Assembly (NCBI RefSeq): GCF_000376105.1
Contig: NZ_AQWM01000003.1
Span: forward strand, 62,001 to 126,000
DNA from: Asticcacaulis benevestitus DSM 16100 = ATCC BAA-896
GTDB lineage: Bacteria; Pseudomonadota; Alphaproteobacteria; Caulobacterales; Caulobacteraceae
Reading direction: 5' to 3'
DNA length: 64,000 bases
In this document: positions 45,006-53,093 of the stretch, piece after piece
Layout of the letters: every line of letters starts with the position of its first letter
Numbering within the stretch: position 1 is the first letter of the stretch
Notes under the pieces: generated by a model
The model's input: only the letters and a program-made list of their open reading frames with translations
Databases searched by the model: none
Told to the model about the DNA's origin: nothing
Made by a program: the position numbers and the translations under genes

Positions 45006-46295
45006 TTAGTCCTGAAACGGATCGCGCATCAGGATGGTGTCCTCGCGTTCCGGCGAGGTCGACAACAGCGCCACCGGCGCGCCGATCAGTTCTTCGATGC
45101 GGCGGACATATTTGACGGCGTTACCCGGAAGGTCTTTCCACGAACGCGCGCCTTGCGTGCTCCCGCTCCAGCCTTCGATCTCCTCATAGACCGGCTCGAT
45201 GCCCTGCTGGTCCTTGAAGCTGGCCGGCAGATAGTCGAGCACCCGGTCACCGACCTTGTAGCCGACACAGACCTTGATGGTTTCGATGCCGTCGAGGATA
45301 TCGAGCTTGGTCAGGGCGATACCGTCGATGCCATTGATGGCGATCGACTGGCGTGCCAGAACCGCATCCAGCCAGCCGACGCGACGGGCGCGACCGGTAA
45401 CCGTGCCGAATTCGTGACCGCGCGTGGCAATGCCCTGGCCGATCTCGTCGAACAGTTCGGTGGGGAACGGGCCGGAACCAACGCGGGTGGTGTAGGCTTT
45501 CAGGATGCCGAGAACATAGCCGACCGACTTCGGGCCCATGCCGGAACCGGCAGCGGCCTGGCCGGCCACGGTGTTGGACGAGGTGACGAACGGATAGGTG
45601 CCATGGTCGATATCGAGCAGAGCGCCTTGCGCGCCTTCAAACAGGATGCGCTTGCCTGCTTGCTTGGCCTTATCGAGCACGTACCAGACCGGCTGGGCGA
45701 ACGGCAGGAGGCGCGGCGCGATGTCCTTCAGCTTCTGGGTCAGGGCAGCCACATCAACCGGCTCGAGGCCTAGGCCCGAACGCAGGGCGTTGTGGTGCGC
45801 CAGCAGGCGGTCGATTTTCGATTCCAGCGCGTCGAGATCAGCCAGATCGGCGACACGGATGGCGCGACGGCCCACCTTGTCTTCGTAGGCCGGACCAATG
45901 CCGCGGCCGGTGGTGCCGATCTTGCCGGCGCCGGCGGCGGCTTCGCGTGCGATATCGAGTTCGGAGTGGATCGGCAAAATCAGGCAGGCGTTATCGGCCA
46001 GCACCAGAAGTTCAGGCGTGATCTTGAGGCCCAGCGCTTCGACACGGCCGATTTCATCGAACAGCGCCCACGGATCAATGACCACGCCATTGCCGACGAT
46101 AGAGAGCTTGCCCTGAACGACGCCGGACGGCAGCAGGGAGAGCTTGTAGACCTTGCCATCCACGACGAGCGTGTGACCGGCATTGTGACCGCCCTGAAAA
46201 CGCACGACGACATCGGCACGGTTGGAGAGCCAGTCGACAAGCTTGCCCTTGCCTTCGTCGCCCCATTGAGCGCCAATTACGGTTACGTTTGCCAA
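45006..46295 (-). CDS. purA: Adenylosuccinate synthetase
   Basis: Joins IMP and aspartate with GTP in AMP synthesis. A TTG at 46295 (after GGAG) gives 429 residues beginning [20 protein letters not shown], the family start; an in-frame ATG at 46313 would add six residues. GTP-binding loop GDEGKGK at about 13-19, [29 protein letters not shown] and [10 protein letters not shown] are all present. A terminator lies right behind it. Confidence 0.96.
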   Translation of the reverse strand: MANVTVIGAQWGDEGKGKLVDWLSNRADVVVRFQGGHNAGHTLVVDGKVYKLSLLPSGVVQGKLSIVGNGVVIDPWALFDEIGRVEALGLKITPELLVLADNACLILPIHSELDIAREAAAGAGKIGTTGRGIGPAYEDKVGRRAIRVADLADLDALESKIDRLLAHHNALRSGLGLEPVDVAALTQKLKDIAPRLLPFAQPVWYVLDKAKQAGKRILFEGAQGALLDIDHGTYPFVTSSNTVAGQAAAGSGMGPKSVGYVLGILKAYTTRVGSGPFPTELFDEIGQGIATRGHEFGTVTGRARRVGWLDAVLARQSIAINGIDGIALTKLDILDGIETIKVCVGYKVGDRVLDYLPASFKDQQGIEPVYEEIEGWSGSTQGARSWKDLPGNAVKYVRRIEELIGAPVALLSTSPEREDTILMRDPFQD

Positions 46296-46437
46296 GATGA
46301 TTGCTCCGGTCACAGAATATTGCAGCGCAGGCCTTAGCCATGCGCGTGTTAGCCGGTGGCACCCTATAGAGGATGAATCAGCGCTTGTAACCCTCTAATT
46401 TGGGTAATGAACACGCTGCCGGATTGACAAGTGTTTC

Positions 46438-46471
46438 AAACTTTTCCTTCCCCGTTTACTGGGAAGGAAAG
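46438..46471 (-). terminator. Hairpin TTTCCTTCCC / GGGAAGGAAA behind serC
   Basis: Perfect 10-bp stem (46443-46452 and 46461-46470) with an 8-base loop CGTTTACT, about 12 bp after the serC stop. The loop and stem are like the dispersed hairpin repeats (compare CCCCGTAAACGGGG at 53010), so it may be a short copy of that family used as terminator. Confidence 0.5.
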
Positions 46472-46482
46472 ATGAAACTACG

Positions 46483-47670
46483 CTACGCCACTTCCAGTGC
46501 GGCCAGCGCCTCGGCATAGGCCCATTCCAGCCACGGCAGCAGCGAATCGATATCGTCCGCATCGACTGTGCAACCGCACCAGATGCGTAGGCCCGGAGGG
46601 GCGGCGCGATAGCCGGTGACATCAAAGGCCACGCCCTCGATCTCCAGCAGCGAGCCGATCTTCGCCGCCAGCTTCGCCTGCACCTCGGCCGGTTGCGCCT
46701 GCACAGCCGGATCAACGAACTTAAGGCAAAGCGAGGTGGTCGAGCGCTGATCTTCGACCTCGGCGACGAAATCGATCCACGGCGTCGCTTCGACCCATTC
46801 GCGCAAGGTATTGAAGTTGCGGTTGCAGCGATTGATCAGACCTTCGAGCCCGCCCTCAAGCGAAGCCCAGCGCAGGGCGTCGAGATAGTCCTCGATCACC
46901 AGGAACGAATAGGTGTTGATGGCGTCGCCACCGATAATCTTCATATCCGCTATTTGAGTGTTATTTGGCCCCTTAGCCTTAAGGCGCAGCACCTTGGGGA
47001 TCGGACGGCCGGAGTCCCAGGTATTCAGGCGATCAATAGCCTTAGGCGACAACACCAGCACGCCAAAGCCCGCCTCACCGCCCAGCGCCTTCTGGAAGGA
47101 GAAGGTGACGACGTCGAGTTTTTGCCACGGCAGTTCCATGCAGAAGGCCGCCGAGGTGGCGTCGCACAGCACCAGCCCCCTATGGCCATCGAGGAAGTCT
47201 GAATTGGGCACGCACACGCCGGACGTGGTGCCATTCCACGGGAAGACCAGATCGGCCTGCGGGTCAATCTGGCTCAGGTCCGGCAACTGGCCATACGGCG
47301 CTGACAGCACTTCACAATCGAGCTTGAGATGGTTGACCGCATCATCGGCCCACAACTGTCCAAAGCTTTCAAAGGCCAGAAGCTGCGCCTTGCGCTCACC
47401 GAGCAGGTTCCACATGGCGGCCTCGAAGGCGCCGGTATCCGACGCCGGCATGACCAGCACATGATAGTCCGCCGGGATTTGCAGGATCGAGCGTGTCAGA
47501 TCAATCGCTTGGTTGAGCCGCGCCACCGTCACCTTGGAGCGGTTCGAACGCCCGACCGGCGCCCCCGTCAGGGCAGATACGCTCCAGCCCGGACGCTTCG
47601 AGGTCGGTCCGGATGAAAACCACGGACGTTCCGGGGCACGAGCGGGCTTGTTGGCGGAAAAAGTCGACAT
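46483..47670 (-). CDS. serC: Phosphoserine aminotransferase
   Basis: PLP enzyme making 3-phosphoserine in serine synthesis, and also used for pyridoxal phosphate synthesis in many bacteria. The ATG at 47670 gives 395 residues (MSTFSANKPARAPERPWFSS). It is of the alphaproteobacterial type with FSSGPTSKRPGWS near the N-terminus, the PLP Asp in LCDATSAAFCM, and the Schiff-base Lys in VTFSFQKALGGEAGFG. No serA or serB lies in the window. Confidence 0.93.
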   Translation of the reverse strand: MSTFSANKPARAPERPWFSSGPTSKRPGWSVSALTGAPVGRSNRSKVTVARLNQAIDLTRSILQIPADYHVLVMPASDTGAFEAAMWNLLGERKAQLLAFESFGQLWADDAVNHLKLDCEVLSAPYGQLPDLSQIDPQADLVFPWNGTTSGVCVPNSDFLDGHRGLVLCDATSAAFCMELPWQKLDVVTFSFQKALGGEAGFGVLVLSPKAIDRLNTWDSGRPIPKVLRLKAKGPNNTQIADMKIIGGDAINTYSFLVIEDYLDALRWASLEGGLEGLINRCNRNFNTLREWVEATPWIDFVAEVEDQRSTTSLCLKFVDPAVQAQPAEVQAKLAAKIGSLLEIEGVAFDVTGYRAAPPGLRIWCGCTVDADDIDSLLPWLEWAYAEALAALEVA

Positions 47671-47972
47671 ATTAGCCCCCAAAGGTACGGCACAATTCTT
47701 GTGCGCTCTTTGCGCTTCTGGCCTTGCGAGGGCAAGCCTTTTTTACCGATCCTCCCTTAACAATCGGCGTGATCAAACAAAATCGCATTTTATGATGCGC
47801 GCTCATAGTGTTTTGCGGTCGCCGGTTATCTATCCGACTGATTTATAAGGAAAACAGTCCGCCAAGATGAACCGAATATGAACCGCGCCGTTCAGGTAAG
47901 GCTCAGGCGCCGCATGTTTATATAGGTCCAACGCTAAGGCATAGCGTGAGACACATTTAACGGAGAAAGACG
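47671..47972. other. 302-bp region between divergent serC and the first small secreted-protein gene
   Basis: Contains a hairpin CTTGC-GAGG-GCAAG followed by TTTTTT on the plus strand (about 47724-47744), and, closer to the right gene, a GAAC-type palindrome at 47879-47894 and a TATATA box near 47919. The hairpin with T-run lies 50-75 bp upstream of serC in the opposite sense, so its role is unclear. Confidence 0.4.
47879..47894. promoter_or_regulatory. Operator-like palindrome TGAAC-N6-GTTCA, first copy
   Basis: Followed by CAGGTAAGGCTCAGG. The same arrangement (CTGAAC-N6-GTTCAG, then CTCAGGCTCAG) is found at 48629-48646 at the same distance from a paralogous gene, about 80-95 bp before each start. 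It is probably the binding site of a common regulator, with -10-like TATATA 25 bp downstream. Confidence 0.55.
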
Positions 47973-48377
47973 ATGAAAAAGACCCTGATGACCCTGGCTG
48001 CCATTGCCGCCACCCTGACCACCGTCGCCGCCCCGGCGATCGCCACAGCCGCCCCGCGTCACGCCACGGTCATTGTGGTTGACGATCGCGGCCGCGGTCC
48101 GGCCCGCGACCATTTCGGCGCTTCCGCCGAACTCAACAACCGCATCGATCGCCTGGACAGCCGCATCGACCAGGGCCGCCGCACCGGCGCGCTCAGCGCC
48201 CGCGAAGGCCGCCGCCTCGATAGCGAACTGCGCAACATCATCGCTTTGAAACGCGGTTATGAGCGTTCGGGTCGCGGCCTGAACCGTGACGAGGTGGCCT
48301 CGCTCGATAACCGCCTGGATCGCCTGCAAGGTCAGATCCGCTTCGAGAAGCGCGACGGCGATAACCGTCGCTGGTAA
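47973..48377 (+). CDS. Small secreted helical protein, paralogue 1
   Basis: A 134-residue protein with a clear signal peptide (KTLMTLAAIAATLTTVAAPAIATAA). The mature part is basic and helical with regularly spaced Arg, Leu and Ile: LNNRIDRLDSRIDQGRRTGA, REGRRLDSELRNIIALKRGY, ERSGRGLNRDEVASLDNRLD. The gene at 48723 has the same pattern, so they arose by tandem duplication. Likely periplasmic; function unknown. Confidence 0.75.
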   Translation: MKKTLMTLAAIAATLTTVAAPAIATAAPRHATVIVVDDRGRGPARDHFGASAELNNRIDRLDSRIDQGRRTGALSAREGRRLDSELRNIIALKRGYERSGRGLNRDEVASLDNRLDRLQGQIRFEKRDGDNRRW

Positions 48378-48425
48378 CGGCTGAGGCTGACGGTCGCCTT
48401 GAAGACCGTTCGTCTCCTATCCCTT

Positions 48426-48457
48426 AAGGCGCAGGACTCAGGTTCTGCGCCTTTTGT
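48426..48457 (+). terminator. Rho-independent terminator after paralogue 1
   Basis: Perfect 9-bp stem AAGGCGCAG / CTGCGCCTT with a 10-base loop, followed by TTG and part of a T-run, about 50 bp after the stop. The rest of the gap up to 48628 shows no gene. Confidence 0.8.
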
Positions 48458-48628
48458 GCGGGTGAAATAGGCACGCATCCTGGTGAATATAAATAATTTT
48501 TTATTTTTCCGCCTTTGGGCTGTAACAGTGTCGCAACAATCCGGCTGTCCGCAAAGCCTTACCCGGCAAGCCTCCGCAACGCCGTTCGGTGTAATCGGGC
48601 CAAAAGCCGGCGCTCAGCTAAACGCCAC

Positions 48629-48646
48629 CTGAACCCCGCCGTTCAG
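48629..48646. promoter_or_regulatory. Operator-like palindrome CTGAAC-N6-GTTCAG, second copy
   Basis: Perfect 6+6+6 inverted repeat followed by CTCAGGCTCAG, 77 bp before the second paralogue. Same arrangement as at 47879-47894, and the sequences downstream (GGTCCA, CGCT, GAGACACAT) are also alike, so promoter and leader were duplicated with the gene. Confidence 0.6.
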
Positions 48647-48722
48647 CTCAGGCTCAGCCGCGGGGGCCTAGATTGGGTCCATCGCTGATCAACAGCGAGA
48701 CACATCACAAAGGATCACCGCT

Positions 48723-49121
48723 ATGACTACCGCATCGAAAACCACCAAGACCCTGTTGGCCACCCTCATCATGAGCGCCGGCCTGACCTCCATGAGCATG
48801 GCCGCTCATGCCGCCCCGACGCACCCGCCGATACACGCTAGTTCGCAAGCCGAGCGCCAGGACATGCGCCAATCCACCGATCTCAATGACCGTATCACCA
48901 GCCTGCGCAGCGATCTCAACCAGGGCCAGCGCTCCGGCCGCATCAGCCGCAAGGAAGCGGCGCGCCTGACCGGCAGGCTAGATAACATCACCACCTTGAA
49001 GCGCAGCTATGAGCGTTCTGGTCGTGGTCTGACCCACAACGAGATCCGCACGCTCAATGCGAAGCTCGACACCCTGTCAGGCCAGATCCGCACGCAGAAG
49101 CTGGATCATAATCGCCACTAA
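48723..49121 (+). CDS. Small secreted helical protein, paralogue 2
   Basis: A 132-residue protein with a signal peptide (TLLATLIMSAGLTSMSMAAHAA) and the same helical repeat as the gene at 47973: LNDRITSLRSDLNQGQRSGR, RLTGRLDNITTLKRSYERSG and LNAKLDTLSGQIRTQK. The N-terminal half has diverged and is Ser/Thr/Gln-rich. Its own promoter copy lies at 48629. Function unknown, perhaps envelope stress. Confidence 0.75.
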   Translation: MTTASKTTKTLLATLIMSAGLTSMSMAAHAAPTHPPIHASSQAERQDMRQSTDLNDRITSLRSDLNQGQRSGRISRKEAARLTGRLDNITTLKRSYERSGRGLTHNEIRTLNAKLDTLSGQIRTQKLDHNRH

Positions 49122-49128
49122 GCTAGGA

Positions 49129-49280
49129 TTATCCTCCCCTGTAGCGCAGCGCACGGCAACTTCGTTGTGAGGAAGGTGGCGGACTTGTCCCGCCGGAGGG
49201 GGCGCTCCCGTAATCTGTAAGAGCCCCCCTCCGTCACGGACTGCGCCGTGACACCTCCCCCGCTTCGCAGGGGAGGATAA
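49129..49280. repeat. 152-bp nested palindromic element
   Basis: Perfect 13-bp terminal inverted repeats (TTATCCTCCCCTG at 49129-49141 and its complement at 49268-49280). Inside are smaller stems such as GGCGGAC-TTGTCCCGCC, GGAGGGGG / CCCCCCTCC and GTCACGG / CCGTGAC. It carries no gene and lies between paralogue 2 and thiD. It looks like a MITE-like or REP-like element related in base composition to the hairpin repeats at 5051, 52005 and 52974. Confidence 0.7.
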
Positions 49281-49286
49281 AGGAAC

Positions 49287-50066
49287 TCACAGCAACCAGT
49301 TATGGCGCAGGGGGCCATGGCCTTCGCCCAACCCCGGCGCCATCAGGATCGCACCCCCGACATAGTCACGCGCCAGCCCGACCGTTTCCTGAAGCGGCCG
49401 GGCTGCCCGCGTCAGGGCCGCGCACGCACTGGCAAGCGTGCAGCCGGTGCCATGGGTATGCTTCGTATCAATGCGTTCAGACGTGAAGCGATGCTCCCCT
49501 TCGGCGGTGAAGAGGAAATCGACGACTTCCGGCCCCTCCAAATGTCCGCCCTTAATCAGCACGTTCTTCGCGCCCATCCCGAGCAATGCCGCGCCGGCCT
49601 TGCGCACATCGTCTTCGTTTTCGATCCTGAGCCCGGTCAGGGCCATGGCTTCGGGCGTATTGGGGGTCAGCAGATCGGCCAGCGGCAGCATCAGCGCCTT
49701 CATGGCGTCGACCGCGCGGTCCTTCATCAGGGCGTGGCCCCCCTTGGCCACCATCACCGGATCGACCACGGTAAAGATGTGTGCGCTTTCCAGCACCAGC
49801 GACACCGCCTCCATCACCTCGATATCGGCCAGCATCCCTGTCTTGATAGCGTCGGCGCCGATATCATCGAGACAGGCCATGGCCTGCGCCGTGATAAAAT
49901 CGGGCGGCACCGCCATGACATCGGAGACGCCAAGCGTATTTTGCACGGTCAGGGCGGTGATCGCGGTCATGGCGTAGCCGCCCAGGCAGGTGACCGTCTT
50001 GATATCGGCCTGGATGCCCGCCCCGCCGCTGGGGTCGGAACCGGCAATAATAAGAACGCGGTGCAT
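49287..50066 (-). CDS. thiD: Hydroxymethylpyrimidine/phosphomethylpyrimidine kinase
   Basis: Phosphorylates HMP and HMP-P for thiamine synthesis or salvage. The ATG at 50066 gives 259 residues (MHRVLIIAGSDPSGGAGIQA). Ribokinase-like motifs: AGSDPSGGAGIQADIKT, DAIKTGMLADIEV, VVDPVMVAKGG, NTPEAMALTG, and the anion-hole/catalytic THGTGCTLASACAA. CGGAG lies before the start. No other thi gene and no clear TPP riboswitch is near. Confidence 0.94.
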   Translation of the reverse strand: MHRVLIIAGSDPSGGAGIQADIKTVTCLGGYAMTAITALTVQNTLGVSDVMAVPPDFITAQAMACLDDIGADAIKTGMLADIEVMEAVSLVLESAHIFTVVDPVMVAKGGHALMKDRAVDAMKALMLPLADLLTPNTPEAMALTGLRIENEDDVRKAGAALLGMGAKNVLIKGGHLEGPEVVDFLFTAEGEHRFTSERIDTKHTHGTGCTLASACAALTRAARPLQETVGLARDYVGGAILMAPGLGEGHGPLRHNWLL

Positions 50067-50172
50067 AAGAACTCCGGGGCTTGGGTTTACGCGACTTAAA
50101 TCACCGGACACTTGTCCTTGATGGCCAAATCGGCGCATTGTGCTCCCCACCAAATTCAAATAGGAGGTGTCC

Positions 50173-50433
50173 ATGCCCCTGACAACCTCGTTTTACAAAA
50201 GCGCCATCGCGCGCGGCACCTATCGCCACTACAAGAACAAGCTCTATCAGGTCTTCGGCACCGTCACCCACTCGGAAAGCGAAGAGATCATGGTGCTGTA
50301 TGCGCCTCTCGATCAGCCGGCCGGAGAGGCCCGCCTGTGGGTCAGGCCGCTGGATATGTTCACAGAAACGGTCGGGACGCCGGAGGGCACCGTGCCGCGT
50401 TTTGCCCTTATCGAAGCGGATGCCGAATCGTGA
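50173..50433 (+). CDS. DUF1653 domain protein
   Basis: An 86-residue protein starting at the ATG after AGGAGG. It is a single DUF1653 domain: GTYRHYKNKLYQVFGTVTHS, ESEEIMVLYAPLDQ and LWVRPLDMFTETV match the family pattern (RHYKG, HSET, LWVRP, MF). The biochemical role of DUF1653 is unknown. Its TGA overlaps the GTG of the next gene, so the two are translated together. Confidence 0.88.
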   Translation: MPLTTSFYKSAIARGTYRHYKNKLYQVFGTVTHSESEEIMVLYAPLDQPAGEARLWVRPLDMFTETVGTPEGTVPRFALIEADAES

Positions 50434-50783
50434 GCGACGCCGACCGCTGGATAGAGCTTGAGCCTGAGGCCTTCGCCGAGCGCGATCATCCGATCCTGAA
50501 AGCGATGCGTGGCACGCTGATTCTGGTGCGGCTCAATCAGATCGACGCCAATGACGAGATGATGAGTTTTGAAATCCTGGCCGGGCAACTGATCCGCGCC
50601 AACCGCTCGGAAGGCTTCGTGCTGTCGCTGGTGGGCAAGAAATCCGGCGAACTGCTGTTCCTGCCGCTGGTTCCGGCGGCCTTCAACCTGCAACCACCTG
50701 GGCAATACAGACTGACCTGCGGCACGGTCATTGAGGATCCGTTGTTTCTGGGCGCCTTTGATATCTATGCGGCGGCGCACTGA
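50430..50783 (+). CDS. Small soluble protein coupled to DUF1653
   Basis: A 117-residue acidic protein from a GTG at 50430 (MSDADRWIELEPEAFAERDH), overlapping the DUF1653 stop. It contains TLILVRLNQIDANDEMMSFE, LAGQLIRANRSEGFVLSLVG and YRLTCGTVIEDPLFLGAFDI, with no membrane segment. No family recognised. The tight overlaps on both sides indicate a real three-gene unit. Confidence 0.65.
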   Translation: MSDADRWIELEPEAFAERDHPILKAMRGTLILVRLNQIDANDEMMSFEILAGQLIRANRSEGFVLSLVGKKSGELLFLPLVPAAFNLQPPGQYRLTCGTVIEDPLFLGAFDIYAAAH

Positions 50784-50896
50784 TGACGATTCCCTGGGCC
50801 GACATGCTGCGCGATCCGTTCCTGCTGATCACCGGCGGGCTGTTCATCGCCATCGCCGTCTTTATGCTGGTTCAGAAAATGCGCCAGAAGCCTTAA
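50783..50896 (+). CDS. 37-residue single-pass membrane protein
   Basis: Its ATG overlaps the previous stop (TGATG). It reads MTIPWADMLRDPFLLITGGL followed by FIAIAVFMLVQKMRQKP: a short amphipathic start, one hydrophobic helix (about 13-31) and a basic end, the usual topology of small inner-membrane proteins. The coupling and GC-rich third positions support it. Function unknown. Confidence 0.6.
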   Translation: MTIPWADMLRDPFLLITGGLFIAIAVFMLVQKMRQKP

Positions 50897-50952
50897 ACCT
50901 GTAGACCACGTTCATAACCGGGCTTGACTGCCCTATCGGCTTTGAAGCCGCC

Positions 50953-51063
50953 ATGCAGGCGGCGTTTCCGAAGGCCCAGATGAACTATGGCGACCGTTTC
51001 TGGCCCGTTGTACGTGGCTTGGGTTTGGCAGCTAAGGAGCGGTGCCATTTCACTCTGAAATGA
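50953..51063 (+). other. Possible gene fragment
   Basis: A 36-codon frame (MQAAFPKAQMNYGDRFWPVV and RGLGLAAKERCHFTLK, stop TGA) with coding-like codon use that continues upstream in frame to a TAG at about 50900. It has no ribosome binding site and no partner, and looks like a remnant of a larger gene lost in the 195-bp gap. Confidence 0.3.
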
Positions 51064-51091
51064 TCTAAGAACGAGACTGGGGGAGAATTAA

Positions 51092-51616
51092 ATGACTGAA
51101 CATTTTCAAGCCATTGGCTACAAGCTCAAACTTGAGAACTACAATGGGTTCTTCAAAGCATGGCTTAAGAAAAATTATGTCACCAAATTCAAGCTGCTTA
51201 TAGTCCTTGCATATGCTGCTTTTCTAGCAGCCATCCCGTGGACCAACAGGGGATGGGCGCATTTCGATATTGCCAGCATAATCACCTGTATATTGTTCTC
51301 AGCCCTTCTTGTTTTCGTGATTATACCCTTGGTCACCTATCTTTTGACCGTCGCTCAATATTTCAGTGGCGGAACTTCAAAAAAAGAAAACTCCATAGAA
51401 ATTTCTTCTGCCGGCGTTGTTAAATCATCTGATACGACCCGGATTGAACTCAAATGGACTGCAATACACGACGTGATCGAGACACAAAAAACCATCCTCC
51501 TGTTCACGAACTGAAAGTGTGCGCTGATTATTCCCAAGCAAGCCTTTACATCTAAAGAAGAGGTTACAGCCTTTACAACGGCTGCCAGGAACTACTGGGC
51601 CCAGAACAAAACCTAA
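51092..51616 (+). pseudogene. YcxB-like membrane protein interrupted by TGA
   Basis: Frame of 140 residues with two membrane helices (about 33-50 and 62-88, in FKLLIVLAYAAFLAAIPW and IITCILFSALLVFVIIPLVTYL) and a following YcxB-like beta region (IEISSAGVVKSSDTTRIELK). It stops at TGA 51512-51514 after TILLFTN, in the middle of the domain. The same frame continues with KCALIIPKQAFTSKEEVTAF to a TAA at 51614-51616, giving 174 residues; IPK-x-AF is the expected end of YcxB domains. So one nonsense change broke the gene. AT-rich, probably acquired. Confidence 0.65.
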
Positions 51617-51696
51617 ATAAAATTCCTGCATTTCCGCCTTGCGTCTCAGCCCACCTTACTGTATCAGCACGATAACACGCTACTACAGTGATACAG

Positions 51697-52005
51697 ATGA
51701 CGATTGACACCAAAATCAGCCATACGGATTCCGATGCCCTTGCCGAAGCGTTGCTTGGTATGGAGTCGATCGAAGAGGTGAAAGCCTTCCTCGATGACCT
51801 GTGCACGCCTTCGGAACTGCGGGCCTTCGCCGAACGTTTCAAGGTGGCGCGCCTGCTCGATGAAGGCCAGTTGTCGTATCGCGAAATTTCCGAGCGCACC
51901 GGCGCCAGCACCACCACCGTCACCCGCGTGGCGCGTTTCTTACGGGAAATGCCGCATCAGGGTTACCGGCGGGTGCTGGACAAGATGAAGACTGAAAAGA
52001 AGTAA
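51697..52005 (+). CDS. TrpR-family (YerC/YecD) regulator upstream of hisG
   Basis: A 102-residue helical protein with the Trp repressor fold: EVKAFLDDLCTPSELRAFAE, then the helix-turn-helix LSYREISERTGASTTTVTRV. It is the YerC/YecD type, not true TrpR. In Firmicutes a member of this family (HisR) has been proposed as regulator of histidine genes, and here it lies 80 bp before hisG on the same strand. A role as his repressor is therefore a good guess. The GTG at 51688 is a less likely start. Confidence 0.82.
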   Translation: MTIDTKISHTDSDALAEALLGMESIEEVKAFLDDLCTPSELRAFAERFKVARLLDEGQLSYREISERTGASTTTVTRVARFLREMPHQGYRRVLDKMKTEKK

Positions 52006-52070
52006 GAAACCCCACCACCAACGCGCAAGCGCGCGTCGGTCCCCCTCCCCGGCAAGCGGGGAGGTATAGA
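52005..52070. repeat. Dispersed GC-rich hairpin repeat, copy D, before hisG
   Basis: AAGAAACCCCACCACC, a variable stem GCGC-AA-GCGC, GGTCCCCCTCCCC, GGCAAGCGGGGAGGTATAG. It nearly repeats 5051-5115. Its first bases overlap the stop of the regulator gene. Its right end GGGGAGG is 20 bp before the hisG ATG, so it contributes the leader of hisG. Confidence 0.8.
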
Positions 52071-52084
52071 CACAAGAGTACGTT

Positions 52085-52966
52085 ATGACTGAACCACGCT
52101 TACGCATCGCTGTTCAAAAATCCGGCCGTCTGGCGGATCGCTCCGGCGAGCTGATCTCCGGCGCGGGCCTGCGCATCATCAAGGGCGCCAACGAACTGCT
52201 GTATCGCATCGAAAACCAGCCGATCGACCTACTGCGCGTGCGTGACGACGACATCCCCACCTTCGTGGCCGATGGCGTCGCCGAACTGGGTATAGTCGGT
52301 TACAATGTGCTGGCCGAGCACTTCCCGGACCGCGATCTGGAAAGCATGATCGTCCAGCGCCTTGGCTTTGGTTCCTGCACGCTGAAAGTGGCCGTTCCGA
52401 ACGATGTCGATTACACCGGCCCGCAGTGGCTGGAAGGCAAGCGTATCGCTACGTCCTACCCAAATATCCTAGGCAAGTGGCTGAAGGACCATGGCGTCAC
52501 GGCGGAAATCGTCGAGATGCGCGGTGCGGTCGAGGTGGCCCCCCGCATGAAGATCGCCCACGCCATCTGCGATCTGGTCTCCACCGGCGCGACCCTCGAA
52601 GCCAACGGCATGAAGGCGACCGACCTGGTGCTGAAATCCGAGGCCGTGCTGATCAAGGCGCCTCATGCCCCCGCGCCCGAACTGGCCCACACCTATGACA
52701 TGCTGCTGCGTCGCTTTGACGGCGTGACGGCCTCCACCGGCGCCAAGTACGTCATGATGAACGCGCCGCGCGTCCATCTTGATGAGATCATCAGGATGAT
52801 CCCCGGCGCCGACGCCCCGACGATCATGCAACTGGCTGGCCGAGAAGACACGGTCGCCGTCCATGCGGTCTGTCAGGAAAACGTGTTCTGGGAGACGCTC
52901 GACAAGCTGAAAGCGGCGGGCGCCTCGGCGATCCTGGTGCTGCCGATTGAAAAGATGATGAAATAG
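52085..52966 (+). CDS. hisG: ATP phosphoribosyltransferase, long form
   Basis: First enzyme of histidine synthesis (ATP + PRPP). It has 293 residues, the length of the long form with a C-terminal ACT-like regulatory domain, so no HisZ is needed. It starts LRIAVQKSGRLADRSGELIS; DIPTFVADGVAELGIVGYNV, the PRPP-binding ICDLVSTGATLEANGMKATD, and a C-terminus AVCQENVFWETLDKLKAAGA are typical. Histidine feedback is expected from the family. Confidence 0.95.
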   Translation: MTEPRLRIAVQKSGRLADRSGELISGAGLRIIKGANELLYRIENQPIDLLRVRDDDIPTFVADGVAELGIVGYNVLAEHFPDRDLESMIVQRLGFGSCTLKVAVPNDVDYTGPQWLEGKRIATSYPNILGKWLKDHGVTAEIVEMRGAVEVAPRMKIAHAICDLVSTGATLEANGMKATDLVLKSEAVLIKAPHAPAPELAHTYDMLLRRFDGVTASTGAKYVMMNAPRVHLDEIIRMIPGADAPTIMQLAGREDTVAVHAVCQENVFWETLDKLKAAGASAILVLPIEKMMK

Positions 52967-52973
52967 GAGAGTT

Positions 52974-53093
52974 TCCCCCTTCCGTCATTTGCTCCGCAAA
53001 TGCCACCTTCCCCGTAAACGGGGCAGGAAAATTCGGTTCTTATCCCGCCCCGTTTACGGGGAGGGGGGACCGCGAAGCGGTGGGAGGGGGAAG
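52974..53093. repeat. Large hairpin repeat between hisG and hisD, copy E
   Basis: Outer arms TTCCCCCTTCC and GGGAGGGGGAA, inner perfect 15-bp arms at 53010-53024 and 53047-53061 (centre CCCCGTAAACGGGGC), plus small stems CATTTG-CTCCG-CAAATG and ACCGC-GAA-GCGGT. It belongs to the same GC-rich family as copies at 5051, 49129 and 52005. In the hisG-hisD transcript it would form a very stable structure, possibly protecting the 5' part. Confidence 0.75.

Noticed and set aside
47722-47745. Attenuator or terminator upstream of serC
   Set aside because: The hairpin with T-run reads on the plus strand, opposite to serC, and no plus-strand gene ends there; kept only as a note in the intergenic entry.
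49960-50172. TPP riboswitch in front of thiD
   Set aside because: The leader shows no recognisable CUGAGA-type core; the gene may be constitutive or regulated otherwise.
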